Counted from the first letter of the stretch, positions 52,475-63,499 are shown. The stretch: 64,000 bases of DNA from Breviolum minutum Mf 1.05b.01 (GCA_000507305.1 DF241707.1:1-64000), one strand, 5' to 3'. Notes: generated by a model from the letters alone, not told the origin. Numbers and translations: made by a program.

Positions 52475-54963
52475 TAGTGCTCCTGTTAAGCCGACCTATG
52501 AGATTTATGAGGCCAAAACGGGTGTTTTTTGGCACCCGTTAAGGCGGCACCTTGGTGTGCCAAAACCACGGGATTTTCGAGGATTTTAGCTACTGGAGTT
52601 CAAATCTACCTGCACCTTGATACTGTTGGATGGTTCAGAAATACGGCTAAACTCATGATCAAGGTAGTTGAGGGACAGGTAGTTGAAATCCCATGATTTA
52701 CGGCGGGTTATTTATGTATCTTTTTGGTGGTTGGCCTTGGGATTTCTGAACCATAAACAGTAGGTCTCCCAAAAAGAGCACCTAACTAAAAACGCCGCCA
52801 ACAACATGGTGAAACTTGTTTATTTAAACGGATTTGTTTTTTCTTCTTGATTCCAAGGAATCCCTGCAAAGTGTGCATGTGTTTTCTTTTCGGCCGTTTT
52901 TCAGCTAAATGTTAAATAATTGTTGGTTTGGGGCCCGGTGGTTTGGATTCCTTAGGATCCTCTTCTGAAAGGGATTGTTAGGGGTATCCCTAGAATCCCA
53001 AACCACCAACCAAAACCATTATTAGCTGTTTTTTTGTTGAACATGTCTTTGAAGTGTTTTTTGAAGTGAGTCTTGTTGTTTTGGGACAAAACAGCGTTCG
53101 ACATTATGGATGTTTGGAACACTTTATATGATTTTTTCAACCTTTTTTTTTGCACGGCAGGTATGTGCAGAGAAGTGGAACAACTGCTGAAGGGCGTCGT
53201 GAAAAAACAAGAGTTTCACTTGTTTGAGCTGAGAAATGTAAAAAGAACTTGAGACGTTTTAGAATTCATGAAAACCATTTGGATATATTTGGATTATGAC
53301 CTGGCTGTTTGAATTATTGGCCGGGTGCAAGGCATGGGTTATTTAAAAACAAATGGCTTGGATGAGTTTCTTATGCCAAAAAACATGTTGAAAAGTCATG
53401 TTTCTCACAGGGCTGGGCAATTTACAGTAGAACGACCTCAGGTAGTGAGGTCATCCCAAAAGTGAAAAGTAAGGGATATTTCCCTCCCAAAATGGCCGAA
53501 ACATCTAGGTTCAGGATTTACCCTCCCTGAAACTAACATAGCCCCTGAAAATGATGGTTTCCAATAGGAATCTCCTATTCCAGGGGTCTATTTTCAGGGG
53601 ATATGTTAGTTTCAGGGAGGGTATAATTTATAATAAATTGCCCAGATAGGGGAGGGGGGTGAAACCTCAACATGTGAACAACTGTGGTGAAGCAAGCGAC
53701 CAGAGCGACTACCCTTAGCCCCTTCAATTTTTTTGTGGGGGTTTCAAATGTAACTGACTAACATGTCAAACCTTTAGCCTTTGGTACCTAAGTTTTGCCT
53801 AGACTTGTGTGTTGCTAAGATGTTTTTTGTTACTCTTGAATTTTGAACAGTTTTTTGAACCCCTGAAAAGTCAACTCTTTGTTTAATCATGAAAAATTAT
53901 TTATTCCCTTCGAACCTATCATTTTTTTTCAGTGGTAGACGGTTATAGATTTCAGGGGTTGTCCTTATACCGTTACGGTCCCCCTTTAACTTCACTATAT
54001 ATATATATGGGACACGAAAATCCCTCAACTTGAGGCTCGGAAGGAAATAATGCCCCAAAAACGCAGCAACAACAAATCCAAGCCTTTGCGAGACCGAAGA
54101 GCGGTTTGAAACCTGAGGATTTTCTTTAAAAAAAAAATGGAGGCATGCATATCCAGCTGCGGTCCTGATCAGAAGCCAGTTAGGAAAAAAAACAACTTTG
54201 ATGGGTTGGAGTGGGTCTAATTTTTTGAAAAGGAGCCAACAAAAATCTTTGAGGAAAGTCTCTTCACAGGAGTTTTTGGATGATCTGGTACTTTGGACCC
54301 CATATAAACCTACCCAAAAAAAATCCCTAAACCTGAGCAGGTAATTCGCCTGGAAGACTCCGGGGGATATACATGTGAATGAAGTTGTCTTGCCTTAAGA
54401 ATCAAGATATAAAGATGTTATTTATACTACATGTTCCCAAAAGACCTTTTGAAGGTATCCTTTGTTCCTTTTCCAACATCGGTCCCAAGTTCTGCGGAGG
54501 GTAACTCTTTTAGACTCTGAAAAAAAGGCAAACTTCAAACCTTTCAGGTTTTGTCACGTCCTGAGATTTCGGATTTGACAAGCTGGTGTTTCCAACGGAA
54601 GCGAGGGATTTAAGGAGCAAGCGGGGTAAGCCAATCCCCAACCATAACAGGGCAATCCCTAGGTTTTGATCTAAGCACATCTTCCCAAAGAATCCTGACC
54701 CCGAAACTACCAGACCCTCCACACGTGACAATCCTGGGGGCCTCAAAACGGGTGTCAACTTGACACGCCATGACATCTCAAAGGATTCTAAGGGTTGATT
54801 GATTGAATAGATTCCCCCAAAAAAAAGTTGTGCTGCGACTTGCTTCTGATCAGTTGTGCGGGGCTGGGAAGAACGGAACAACGGCACCAGCGCTCCACAC
54901 GTTGAGAAGCTGCTGCCGTTGAATCCAGATATGACAACAAAGATGAACAGATTCTTGTTTTAA
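52475..54963 (+). CDS. 3' exons of an unidentified gene ending in a stop codon
   Basis: Exon 52475-52518 reads APVKPTYEIYEAKT. Exon 53161-53237, after a pyrimidine tract and ACGGCAG, reads MCREVEQLLKGVVKKQEFHL, then FELRN, with donor GTAAAA. Their phases match. A CCTTTCAG acceptor at 54547 starts a third exon, VLSRPEISDLTSWCFQRKR, in matching phase; its donor is unclear. The terminal exon 54854-54963 reads VRGWEERNNGTSAPHVEKLL, then PLNPDMTTKMNRFLF and TAA at 54961-54963. Nothing identifies the family; EVEQLLKGVVKKQEFHLFEL is a probable amphipathic helix. The exon at 49274-49463 may be the 5' part, but a connecting exon would be needed for phase. Confidence 0.5.
52622..52761 (+). repeat. Family L TIR element, copy 2
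   Basis: ACTGTTGGATGGTTCAGAAA at the left pairs with GATTTCTGAACCATAAACAG at the right. It is within the intron 52519-53160. Confidence 0.75.
53519..53623 (+). repeat. Family C TIR element, intact copy C4
   Basis: TACCCTCCCTGAAACTAACA and TGTTAGTTTCAGGGAGGGTA are perfect inverted copies; flanking TA on both sides. Confidence 0.9.
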
Positions 54964-55199
54964 GCAACGGGTTGAATATAGAAAGCCATGTTGACATTTT
55001 CAGGATTGATATGATTCATAGATAGACATGATGATCGTGAATCATGATGTAAATATGATGTCTGTTTGGGAGGCGTTCCTAGCATTGTCACTACTATCCA
55101 TTTCACATCAACCAACTATTGATTACACAAATCTATGTAGCAGTTACAGTTTTTTGCGTATGACAACAAAAAGACTTTCCAACAACATTGATGGATCAT

Positions 55200-55345
55200 G
55201 GGAATCTAAGGGTACCCCCCCAAAGCCAACCCCCCCAAGAAATAAGGCCTTATTAATGTCTTATTAAGGGAAAATGGTGCTTAATAACCTGTTAATAAGG
55301 CCTTATTTATTGGAGGGGTAGCTTGGGGGGGTACCTTAAATTCCC
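55200..55345 (+). repeat. ~145 bp near-perfect palindromic element
   Basis: GGGAATCTAAGGGTACCCCC at the left is mirrored by GGGGGTACCTTAAATTCCC at the right. Inner arms AAATAAGGCCTTATTAA pair with TTAATAAGGCCTTATTTATT. Confidence 0.85.
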
Positions 55346-56020
55346 ACAAATTTTCATAAAGGGAAATTCCAAGGACCTCCCCTGCCATCAAGTGGGACCA
55401 CTGACCACCATTCCAAGAAGCTTCCAACATTTCCAACACCACTCTCAGATGTAAGCCTGGTTGTATGGAAAAGATATATGTAGGGATTATCCAAAATGTG
55501 CCCGGAAGGACCATAGATGAAATCAAATTATTGTTTGGAACATTTCACCCGGGGGGGGGGGGGGTCACACCTAATGGTCCTTTTGTTTTTAGTTTTCACT
55601 ATTTTTTAAATATCCCTATTTGATTCTTTGATTCACAAGGTATCATCCATTTGAACAATAAACAACATGTTCCCAACCCTCCGATTTTTTGGTTTCCTGT
55701 AAGTTCTTATTGCTTTCACATGTTTTTGTCAATTAGCATTTATAAATGGATGACAGGGGTGCTGGTCTTTTGAACAGGAATTGCAAAGGAACACTGTTGG
55801 GGGCATTTCTATTTGATATGTTAGGAGTGAAGGTTTTGATTTCTGACCCAAAGTGTATATATCAAGTCTTTATGTAATTTCCCACCACCCTGACTCCCTT
55901 TCAGGCAATTGTCTCGGTTTTTTGGAGATATGATGAACTTCATCAAGATACATCAGAGATCATTCAATTACCCATATTGGGGATAATCAAACGATGCAAA
56001 TGCATTTTGTGTTTGTATAC

Positions 56021-56158
56021 CTGTGAGTCTCCACCCCCAAATTGGGGCCAACAAAAATGCCTCATGCCCTTTGTGTTTGCCGTCTTCGTGAAACTCGGCG
56101 AAGACGAATTCATCATTGGAACGCTGGAACTGTCCTAAGTGTGGTTCCAGAACAGGGC
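56021..56158 (-). CDS. Probable minus-strand exon, unidentified
   Basis: On the minus strand the sequence runs from an acceptor-like GAAAG to a donor CACAG|GTATAC. It reads PVLEPHLGQFQRSNDEFVFA, then EFHEDGKHKGHEAFLLAPIW. The composition is strongly protein-like and the reading stays open beyond both ends. The + strand frame (FVFAVFVKLGEDEFIIGTLE) is an alternative but lacks an acceptor. If right, this gene converges on the + gene ending at 54963. Confidence 0.45.
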
Positions 56159-56191
56159 CTTTCAAGGTTAACAAAAAGGTACAATAAAATC

Positions 56192-56298
56192 TACCCTCCC
56201 TGAAACTAACAGTTCGCCCCTGAAAATATTCCCCTGGAAAAGGAGATGCCTATTGGACACCATGATTTTTAAGGGCTATGTTAGTTTTCGGGAGTGTA
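56192..56298 (+). repeat. Family C TIR element, copy C5
   Basis: TACCCTCCCTGAAACTAACA and ATGTTAGTTTTCGGGAGTGT. Confidence 0.8.
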
Positions 56299-56369
56299 CC
56301 TGGTGATTTCAAGGATTTTAGGATTCTTTTTTGCTAGGAACATGGAAAATGGACCAATTTCACAAATCA

Positions 56370-56505
56370 TACTAGGATGTCCTGCTGGAACTTAGCAATT
56401 AACGATCCTTCGTAAGTTGGGTTGTTTCACTTACTTCGGGGACGTATCCAACCTACTTATATAGGGGCTATAATCTATTTACTAAGTACCATGGACATCC
56501 TAGTA
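56370..56505 (+). repeat. Family B TIR element, copy B8
   Basis: TACTAGGATGTCCTGCTGGA to GTACCATGGACATCCTAGTA; the left arm has the GTTGTTTCAC block. Confidence 0.85.
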
Positions 56506-56931
56506 TAGTGGACATGTTTCTTCGTGGGCATTCGTGTGTAGGGGAAAATACCATCTGGAAATGGTTTTGGCATGTTTTTATTCTCTAAACGGACGTACCA
56601 AAACACAACATGCAGTCCGGGTATGAGTGATGTAACCCGACAAAACAGTGTCAACGTTGGAAACCCATTCCATGGTCAGTAAACAGTTTCTGGTAAGAAT
56701 AGAGGCGGTTTCAACCCTCCAACTAATAGGTAGCACTTCTACCAATATAAATGTATCCTAATATATTGGTAGTAAGTAGGTCAAGACACTACGTGATCCA
56801 AAAGCTCTACTAATAGCTTGACGATGTATTTGGGGTGCATACGCACAGATTTGGATATTACTTGGGGGAATCATTGCTAGAACCATTGGCTTATGTATCT
56901 AGTGTTGCCATTTTTTAATCACCATTCACAA

Positions 56932-57050
56932 ATTTCAGGTACCTAAAATGGAGGTAATCATCTTTGCAAAAAAGCTGTATTATGTATGGCCTGGAGCCAA
57001 AAAAAACGCCATAGAAGCTGTTTAGCACCACCATTGTTTGGTACCTGAAT
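56932..57050 (+). repeat. Family K element, copy K3
   Basis: AATTTCAGGTACCTAAAATG at the left and CCATTGTTTGGTACCTGAAT at the right. Confidence 0.6.
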
Positions 57051-57097
57051 CACCTTCCAACCTTCGCGGGAGAAAGCAGACATGACAAAGTACCTAC

Positions 57098-57221
57098 TAC
57101 TAGGATGTCCATGGAACTTAGCAACTACTTAGTAAGTTGGGTTGTAACCTACTTGGGGGACTTACAACCTACCTATATAGGGGTTATAATCAATTTACTA
57201 AGTACCATGGACATCCTGGTA
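57098..57221 (+). repeat. Family B TIR element, intact copy B9
   Basis: TACTAGGATGTCCATGGAAC to GTACCATGGACATCCTGGTA. Confidence 0.85.
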
Positions 57222-57611
57222 GGATGTCCCAGGAATTTAGGATCCATAGTTAGTCAATGAGCTCTAACCTTCTTAAGAAAATGAGGTATATTGAGGTTGT
57301 AAGCCTCTGATCCTAACCTTTGATCCTAACTTCCAGGGACATTCAAGTAGGGGGTGTCTTGAATCCCAGCGATGAAGCCGTGACCTGCATATTAGACGGC
57401 TTTGGGCCGGGTGTGCTTTTAGAGTTGTTTTCTCACCTTTGTGATATCATATTTAAGTTGATTGATATGATATCATTATCATTAGTTACAATTGTTTTTC
57501 TTCTTGTTATGATTGTTATGTATTTGTTATGTATTTGTTCATATCACATATTACACTTATTGTTACATATTAAGTAGAAGCTGCCGGAATATGTTTGATA
57601 AACCGTTCAGC

Positions 57612-57765
57612 GCCAGGAGAAGAAGAGGGAAAAGAAGGAAAAGGAAAAGGAGAAGGAAAAGGAAAAAGAGAGGGAAAAAGAAAAAGAGAAGGAAAAGGAA
57701 AAAGAGAAAGAAAAGGAACAAGAGAAGGAAAAGGAAAAAGAGAAGGAGAAAGAGAAGCAGGACTC
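57612..57765 (+). repeat. Purine-rich (GAAAAG)n-type tract
   Basis: About 150 bp almost wholly A and G on the + strand. It stays open in three + frames (Lys/Glu, Gly/Lys and Arg/Lys repeats), which is expected of such a tract. A Lys/Glu-rich coiled coil is possible: one frame continues into LTFVDLVNQHLLTSTNPTTE until 57972. The tract could also be a long pyrimidine tract for minus-strand splicing. Confidence 0.7.
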
Positions 57766-58050
57766 ACTTTTGTTGATTTGGTGAACCAACACCTTTTGAC
57801 ATCAACAAATCCAACAACTGAATTAAACCATCAAAATGTTGCCGTGTTGACAAGGAGGACAGGATCCAAAAACGATTCGATTGTAGGGTCCACCAAGTCG
57901 AGGAGGTGGAAATTTCATGACGAACTGGGGAACTGTCCAACTGTCACAGCAGTCCCAGATGCTTTCAACTAATTGTAAATGGGGTACATTGAGGTGAGGG
58001 TAGTTGGATGCTTTCAATCAACTATAGTGCTAAAAATTGGTGGTTTGGTC

Positions 58051-58188
58051 ACCAAAAGTTTCAGGTACCTAAAATGGAAGTACTGAACCTTATAAGGCCA
58101 TTTTGGGGGTGGGGTTTCCCTTGCATAAGCCTTACATACAGCTTATACAGGTGAGTATCTCCATTTTAGGTACCTGAAATGTTTGGTG
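58051..58188 (+). repeat. Family K TIR element, intact copy K2
   Basis: TTTCAGGTACCTAAAATGGA at the left and CCATTTTAGGTACCTGAAAT at the right are inverted copies. Confidence 0.85.
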
Positions 58189-58562
58189 ATTTGGGTCCCG
58201 GCGGTTTGGGATTCGAAGCAAGGTACCCCTAAGAATCCCAATCCCTTTCATTTTCGGGAATCCTAGGACTCCCAAGCCACCAATTAACCATTAGTTGAAA
58301 TGGTTTCTGCAAAATCCACATGGTGAAACCATTCTGATCAAATTATAAGGACGTGGCCAAAAAGCCACCTGTTTGCCCCCCAAAAGGTTTGTTTGAGTTT
58401 CAGGGAAATTCCCTCCATTTCGAGAAAAATAATATATCAAATCCAGGTGGTGAAATAGGAAAAAAAAACATGGATCAACAAAGGTTGTTTATAAAGGTCT
58501 GGTCGGATCAATGGTTAGGATCAATGGGTTATTTGAAGTCATTTCACCTATAAATTGAGTAT

Positions 58563-58664
58563 CTGGGTGGTGGTTTCAAATATTTTTTATGTTCACCCCT
58601 ACCTGGGGAAATGATCTAATTTGACGAGCATATTTTTCGGATGGGTGGTTCAACCACCAACCAG
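58563..58664 (+). repeat. Family A TIR element, copy A21
   Basis: CTGGGTGGTGGTTTCAAATA to GGTTCAACCACCAACCAG, flanked on both sides by GTAT. Confidence 0.85.
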
Positions 58665-58792
58665 GTATATTCGGGGTATCACCAAAGAAATCCTAACCTT
58701 TGATCCCAACTTCCAAATGCACCTCCAAGTATATAAGGTCATTTTATAGAGGGTGAAAAAAACAGTTACCTATTTATTTCTAAGGCCATTTA

Positions 58793-59447
58793 TACTAGGA
58801 TGTCCTGCTGGTACTTATGGTCAGCGACAGAACTATAGAAAGTTCTAAAGTGGGAAAAAAAGGACGGGTGCCAACTGCAGCGTGTTTTTCGATAATTAAC
58901 TATTCCTGTAAAAAATGGGGAACATTTTCAAAGCGACATTTGCAACATTTCCCACTGCATTCTAAGAACTTTCTATAATTCCTTTTTCCTTTCTATAATT
59001 CCCCTTTCCTGCATTTTTTGGGGAAAACCCATGATTTTGGACTTTCTATAAGTAGTTGGGTAAAGAACGGTCTGAATTTTCTATAATTAATTTTGGTGTG
59101 AAGTTTTAACTGCAGCAGGTTTTCTATAATTAGCTATTCCTGCAAAAAATGGGGAAAACTCCTGTTTTGCAGTCACAGACAGAATTATAGAAACTTTAAT
59201 TATAGAAAGTGTTTTACCCGGGCACCCGTCCATTAAAGCCCACTTTTATTTATATTTTTCCCACATGCAAAAGGACGGGCTTTACCCGTCCTTTTTTCCC
59301 ACTTATTATTTTCTATAATTCTGTCGGTGACTGTAGGATCAATAGATTATTTCACCCCTGTATAAGTATAGGTTGGATACGTCCCAATTAGTAGGGTGAA
59401 ACAACCCAACTTACTAACTATTGTTACTAAGTTCCAGCAGGACATCC
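58793..59447 (+). repeat. Family B element (B10) split by a 517 bp element
   Basis: TACTAGGATGTCCTGCTGGT stops at 58818, and B resumes after 59335 with ATCAATAGATTATTTCACCC and ends TTCCAGCAGGACATCC. The inserted unit is listed separately. Confidence 0.8.
58819..59335. mobile_element. ~517 bp TIR element rich in TTTCTATAATT motifs
   Basis: Left GTCAGCGACAGAACTATAGA with GTGGGAAAAAAAGGACGGGT and right ACCCGTCCTTTTTTCCCAC with CTATAATTCTGTCGGTGACT are inverted copies of about 50 bp. TTTCTATAATT or its complement recurs about eight times inside, and GTCACAGACAGAATTATAGA at 59172 looks like an internal copy of the terminus. No coding capacity. Confidence 0.8.
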
Positions 59448-59609
59448 GATCGTACTTCATCCATCCATTTGAGAAGTGATCCCAAAAACTTGTTCATTTT
59501 GCTATGTAAGTTCCAGCAGGACATCGTATAGTAAGGGTTCCAAAACGCCATAACTGAAAAGCACGTTCTCCCAGTTTTTTCCGCCCCATCAAACCTGCGT
59601 TGCCGCCAG

Positions 59610-59680
59610 GACCTGGGTCGTTCGTTCGGTGGAGCGGGCGAAGATCCAGGCGAAGATCTGGTCGGATGGTTCAATCTCAG
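59610..59680 (+). CDS. Candidate 71 bp exon, frame ambiguous
   Basis: GCGTTGCCGCCAG| and AATCTCAG|GTTGTT bracket a GC-richer segment. Frames read DLGRSFGGAGEDPGEDLVGW or TWVVRSVERAKIQAKIWSDG. All three frames are open. Confidence 0.4.
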
Positions 59681-60006
59681 GTTGTTTCACCACACCTGTG
59701 GAACACATCCCTTAACCTTTTACCAACAGGCTATGAAGAGATTCCTTTCATAATTAAGGGGATTGTTTGGAGTGTCTTCTAGGGGTGTGTTGCAATTTTG
59801 CTTGGATTCAAAAAAAGTTGGCCATTTTCTGGAGGTGGGTAAAACTCCCTTTTTTGCCTAAAATCGATACATCTTCTATCACGGTGAGTAAGTACCTCCC
59901 ATTATCCCGAAAAAATGTTTGATGATTGGAGATATCGAACGGGAACCGATGGTTAAATCCAAAAAATCCAGGTGAGAGTTCACCAGTTGAGTTCACCAGT
60001 TGAATC

Positions 60007-60139
60007 CCTGATCTTCCAGTCATACCGAACGTGAGGATCGGTATTCCAACCCCCAAACACCTGCTGTTTCAAGGCCTTTTTTAAGGGTGTCCAAATATCT
60101 CCAAAGCAAAGGTGTTTGGATCATTTTGGAAGACTAGGG
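60007..60139 (+). repeat. Family I TIR element, copy I5
   Basis: CCTGATCTTCCAGTCATACC at the left and CATTTTGGAAGACTAGGGA at the right. Confidence 0.75.
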
Positions 60140-60529
60140 AATAGTTGAAAAAATCTCCCATTTTTTGGGCCGAAAAAAAACGGGGAGATTTTTAGCACCA
60201 CGAAACATCCAATTTTGGTGCTTGTTTTTGGGGGATTTCGGACCCCAAAAACTTGATCAAATTTGAGAGGTCACCAATTTACACCACGAAACAACCCATG
60301 GAGAAAAACGGGTCAAAGTTTTCTGGAAAACTGCCGTTTGCTGATGTTTGTGATCTGCAAAAATGTTCTTTGGCAAAAAATGGTTGTTCCAAGATATGAA
60401 TTGTTGGAGTTAGTAGGAATTTAGCTGTGTTAGGACACTATTTTAATTGCAAATGGTGAAAGTGTAGACGGTGGACATCGGCTCAGACGAGCTGGCTTTG
60501 GTGGGAGAGTTTGTCATGGGTGCAGCTAG

Positions 60530-60795
60530 CTTATGACGATGCTGAATGACGACGATATATATATTGAGATGTCATGTGGTCAAATTATAAAGGACTCACA
60601 CGACCTCTCGGCAAGAGGTAGGGAAGAAGGGGACGTCCACTATGCTGATAGTCTCCGACGCGATGGCTTCGAGAGCTTCGGAGAACTACCGTCAATACAT
60701 TAACAGACGCCTTGGAGCCTTTCTCGCCATTACTCTGAGGGGAACCACTTACAAAGAGCCTGCTGGGCCAGAACTCAACGCAAACCATTGACAGG
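60530..60795 (+). other. Open, protein-like region of uncertain frame
   Basis: One + frame reads LIVSDAMASRASENYRQYIN, then RRLGAFLAITLRGTTYKEPA and stops after ELNANH. Another reads IIKDSHDLSARGREEGDVHY. The minus strand is also open. No clear splice sites are seen; it may be an exon or a relic. Confidence 0.3.
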
Positions 60796-60891
60796 ATCTA
60801 CTTTTACTACTTTAACTCATGAAGGTTGCTGAATTGTCATGCTTTACTCCCCCTAAAATACGCACTACAGTAGTACCAACAAAACAAATCT

Positions 60892-61024
60892 TTACTCAGC
60901 CAATGGCTGACCTTTCAAACATTTTGGGATTACATAACTAGATCATATTTCGTAGATATATTTGTAGGAACAATGTCAAATTTAAACGGCTTCATTTCAT
61001 GGTCCGAAAATGACTGAGTAAGAA
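60892..61024 (+). repeat. Family J TIR element, copy J3
   Basis: TTTACTCAGCCAATGGCTGA at the left and TCCGAAAATGACTGAGTAAG at the right. Confidence 0.7.
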
Positions 61025-61087
61025 ATACCGGTCTATTTTCTTTGCTGCCATTTGGTTACTTCTTGATCTTTGTTCAGTCTACCATCC

Positions 61088-61220
61088 CCTAGTCTTCCAG
61101 TCATACCGAGATCCCGAAGGTGACAAAATCGGTGTTTTCATCCACACCCTTTCACACCTCTGGTTTTTGGTCCAAACATCTCCAAACCCATTGTATGAGT
61201 GGATAATTTTGGAAGACTAT
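61088..61220 (+). repeat. Family I TIR element, copy I6
   Basis: CCTAGTCTTCCAGTCATACC at the left and GTATGAGTGGATAATTTTGG with AAGACTAT at the right. Confidence 0.75.
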
Positions 61221-61860
61221 AGACTATAGGATTACCCCCACCCCCCGACCACCAACATGGCTGGCTGGAAAGTCACCAGTGTCAATAGGAGATACATCTT
61301 CAAAGGTTACTTCAACCATCCAAGGGTACAGATGGGGCATGCTGATAAGTTGCTACCAACATGGGAATTGGGTTAGCTCAAATTAGATGGAACACCTTGA
61401 TTATAAAGTCTACCATGGTAGATTTATCCAAAAGATGAATGGAGTATGGTAGGGGTCCACCTGGAGTTAATGACGCAATTAACATATCCCTTCCCAAGAC
61501 ACTTTTGAACATGATTTTCCTGTTCCCCAAGGTGGGATATGTTAGTTTCCTGTTGTACACCTCATTAAACGTTTAAAACTATTGGTCTTCTCAAAATGCT
61601 TCCATGGTCATCATGCAACTATCCCTATGCATCCAAGTACCTTGTAAGAAGATGCTTTACCCCCAAATTGTACCCTAAGTGCATTCCTAGCAGCTACTTG
61701 GATCCATAGGGTATGATCACAGCAAAACACTTCAATGGGTCAATTCTATCCTTACCAGAAACTTCCATCCCAAAATTCACACCGATGAGGTTCCGGCTTG
61801 CGGGAATCCGTCTCAGTAGGCCAGAATCGCCAAGGTTTCAAAACTTTTGGAAACTTAATT

Positions 61861-61965
61861 TACACTCCAGTAATCTAACATAGCAATGGAAAATGGACCC
61901 TGTGAAGATGTATTTCCTATTAGAAATGGGGATATTCCATTGCTATGTTAGTTTACCAGAGGGTA
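61861..61965 (+). repeat. Family C TIR element, copy C6
   Basis: TACACTCCAGTAATCTAACA at the left and TGTTAGTTTACCAGAGGGTA at the right; the next element (family I) starts three bases later. Confidence 0.75.
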
Positions 61966-61967
61966 TC

Positions 61968-62106
61968 ACCCTAGTTTTTCAATACCTTGTGAGGATTTGT
62001 TTGTTTGAACCCACTTTCACACCTCCTCCTGGAAAAAAAGGCCTTTTTAGGGGGTCCAAACACCTACATACTCACAAGGTATGACTGGAGGATTTTGGAA
62101 GACTAG
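61968..62106 (+). repeat. Family I TIR element, copy I7
   Basis: CCCTAGTTTTTCAATACCTT at the left and AAGGTATGACTGGAGGATTT with GGAAGACTAG at the right. Confidence 0.75.
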
Positions 62107-62147
62107 TAGTCACTGAACAAAAAATTCACTCCCACATGGCTCCAAAT

Positions 62148-62245
62148 CTAGGTGGTGGTTTCATTTTTTTTTAAATGTTCACCCTATTTGGGGAAGGTTT
62201 CCAATTTGACTAATATTTTTCAATTGGGTTGAAACCACCAACTAG
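62148..62245 (+). repeat. Family A TIR element, copy A22
   Basis: CTAGGTGGTGGTTTCATTTT to GGGTTGAAACCACCAACTAG, flanked on both sides by AAAT. Confidence 0.85.
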
Positions 62246-62406
62246 AAATGCTTTGAATGTCTACAACTTGGTGTGGACAATGCTACTACCTGTGATTTCA
62301 GACAATTTCAGTACTGTTCAAGATCAATGGATTCTTCCGGTTTTGGTGATAGGTGGGTATAGTAACTAATCAAGCCTAAACTGGTAGATCTATATATCCA
62401 AAAGAT

Positions 62407-62551
62407 ACAAGTTGGGTCCCTACTGGTTAATCAATGGAGTTAAAAACCCCGTAAATAACCTTATAAATGGGTAGCTGGGGTTAAAGCGAATGAGCGAATG
62501 AGTTCAGTTAGTTTACCCTACTCATAACTGGTGACTTTGGGCCCACCTTGT
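62407..62551 (+). repeat. Family H TIR element, copy H9
   Basis: ACAAGTTGGGTCCCTACTGG at the left and GGTGACTTTGGGCCCACCTT at the right. It has a small internal tandem, GCGAATGAGCGAATGAG. Confidence 0.75.
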
Positions 62552-62558
62552 TGTTCAG

Positions 62559-62612
62559 TGAATCCAACTATGAAGCAGTTCATCGACGATTGGATTCGAA
62601 GGTCTGGAAGGG
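62559..62612 (+). CDS. Candidate 54 bp exon directly after family H
   Basis: CACCTTGTTGTTCAG| and GGAAGG|GGTAGG-type donor bracket readings NPTMKQFIDDWIRRSGR or ESNYEAVHRRLDSKVWK. The acceptor is seven bases beyond the H terminus. Confidence 0.35.
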
Positions 62613-63256
62613 GTAGGGACAGAAATCGATCCATGTATGTATTTGGTCAAATTAGCTCGCCACCTCACACGAAATTTTCACCCCAAAATGGTGGTCAAGG
62701 GAGATCCCCCAAAAATTTCGGGGAAATCTAGGTTGGTGAAATATTATTCCATTTGGCCAGATGCATGCCCTGGGTTTGCCATCAACAAATTGTTTTTTGA
62801 CCAAGTCGACTATTGTTCAAGTAGGGAATGTTATTTCTCCAAAATTGGGGACTATAATTTTAGTAGTCTTTGACTTCCAGGGTGTTGTATATTTACATTA
62901 TATTTGCCAACACAAATGGTTGATCGTTATGGTAAATGTGAAATGTAGGTAGATATACCAATCACACTGATCCTATCATACGTACTGCCATATAGCATTG
63001 AACCAGATTTGGTTATATACTTTTGTTAGTGGTCCTAGTGGCCGATAAAAGCTTCCGGAGCCAAAAAACCCAAAAAAACAGAGGAAAACCAAAAACAAAA
63101 AAAATATATATGTTTCTTCAAAAAAATCCTGGCCCAGACATTCCTGAGAATACTTTTCCTTTTTTTTTTTCGGTTTGCGGTGTGGCGTGATTTTGCTTTC
63201 AAATTCCAAGGAAAACAGATATCTTGAAAAAAAAGGAGGAAATCAATAAGAGAAAC

Positions 63257-63353
63257 CATGGGAACCCACGTTTCCCTCATTTTTAGGGGTTATAACTTAT
63301 TAACCATACATTGGGGGTTTAAACCTTCATTTTTCCATGGGTCTTTTGGGGTT
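63257..63353 (+). repeat. Family O TIR element, copy O4
   Basis: CCATGGGAACCCACGTTTCC at the left and TTTTTCCATGGGTCTTTTGG at the right. Confidence 0.7.
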
Positions 63354-63499
63354 CAAAGGAAGGAAAAAAAACATGCAAAACGGGAGGCCCCACAGCGCTT
63401 CTTTCTGCAAAAGGGTCTGCTGGGACCCTAAGAATCAGCGATTGGACCTTCCAATGGAAGGGGTGTCACGGAACCTGTTTTTTTCGCAGGTGGTGTTTA

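Noticed and set aside
54510..54887. 125-codon minus-strand reading
   Set aside because: The + strand has a CCTTTCAG acceptor and a terminal exon ending in TAA in the same region, with phases that fit upstream exons.
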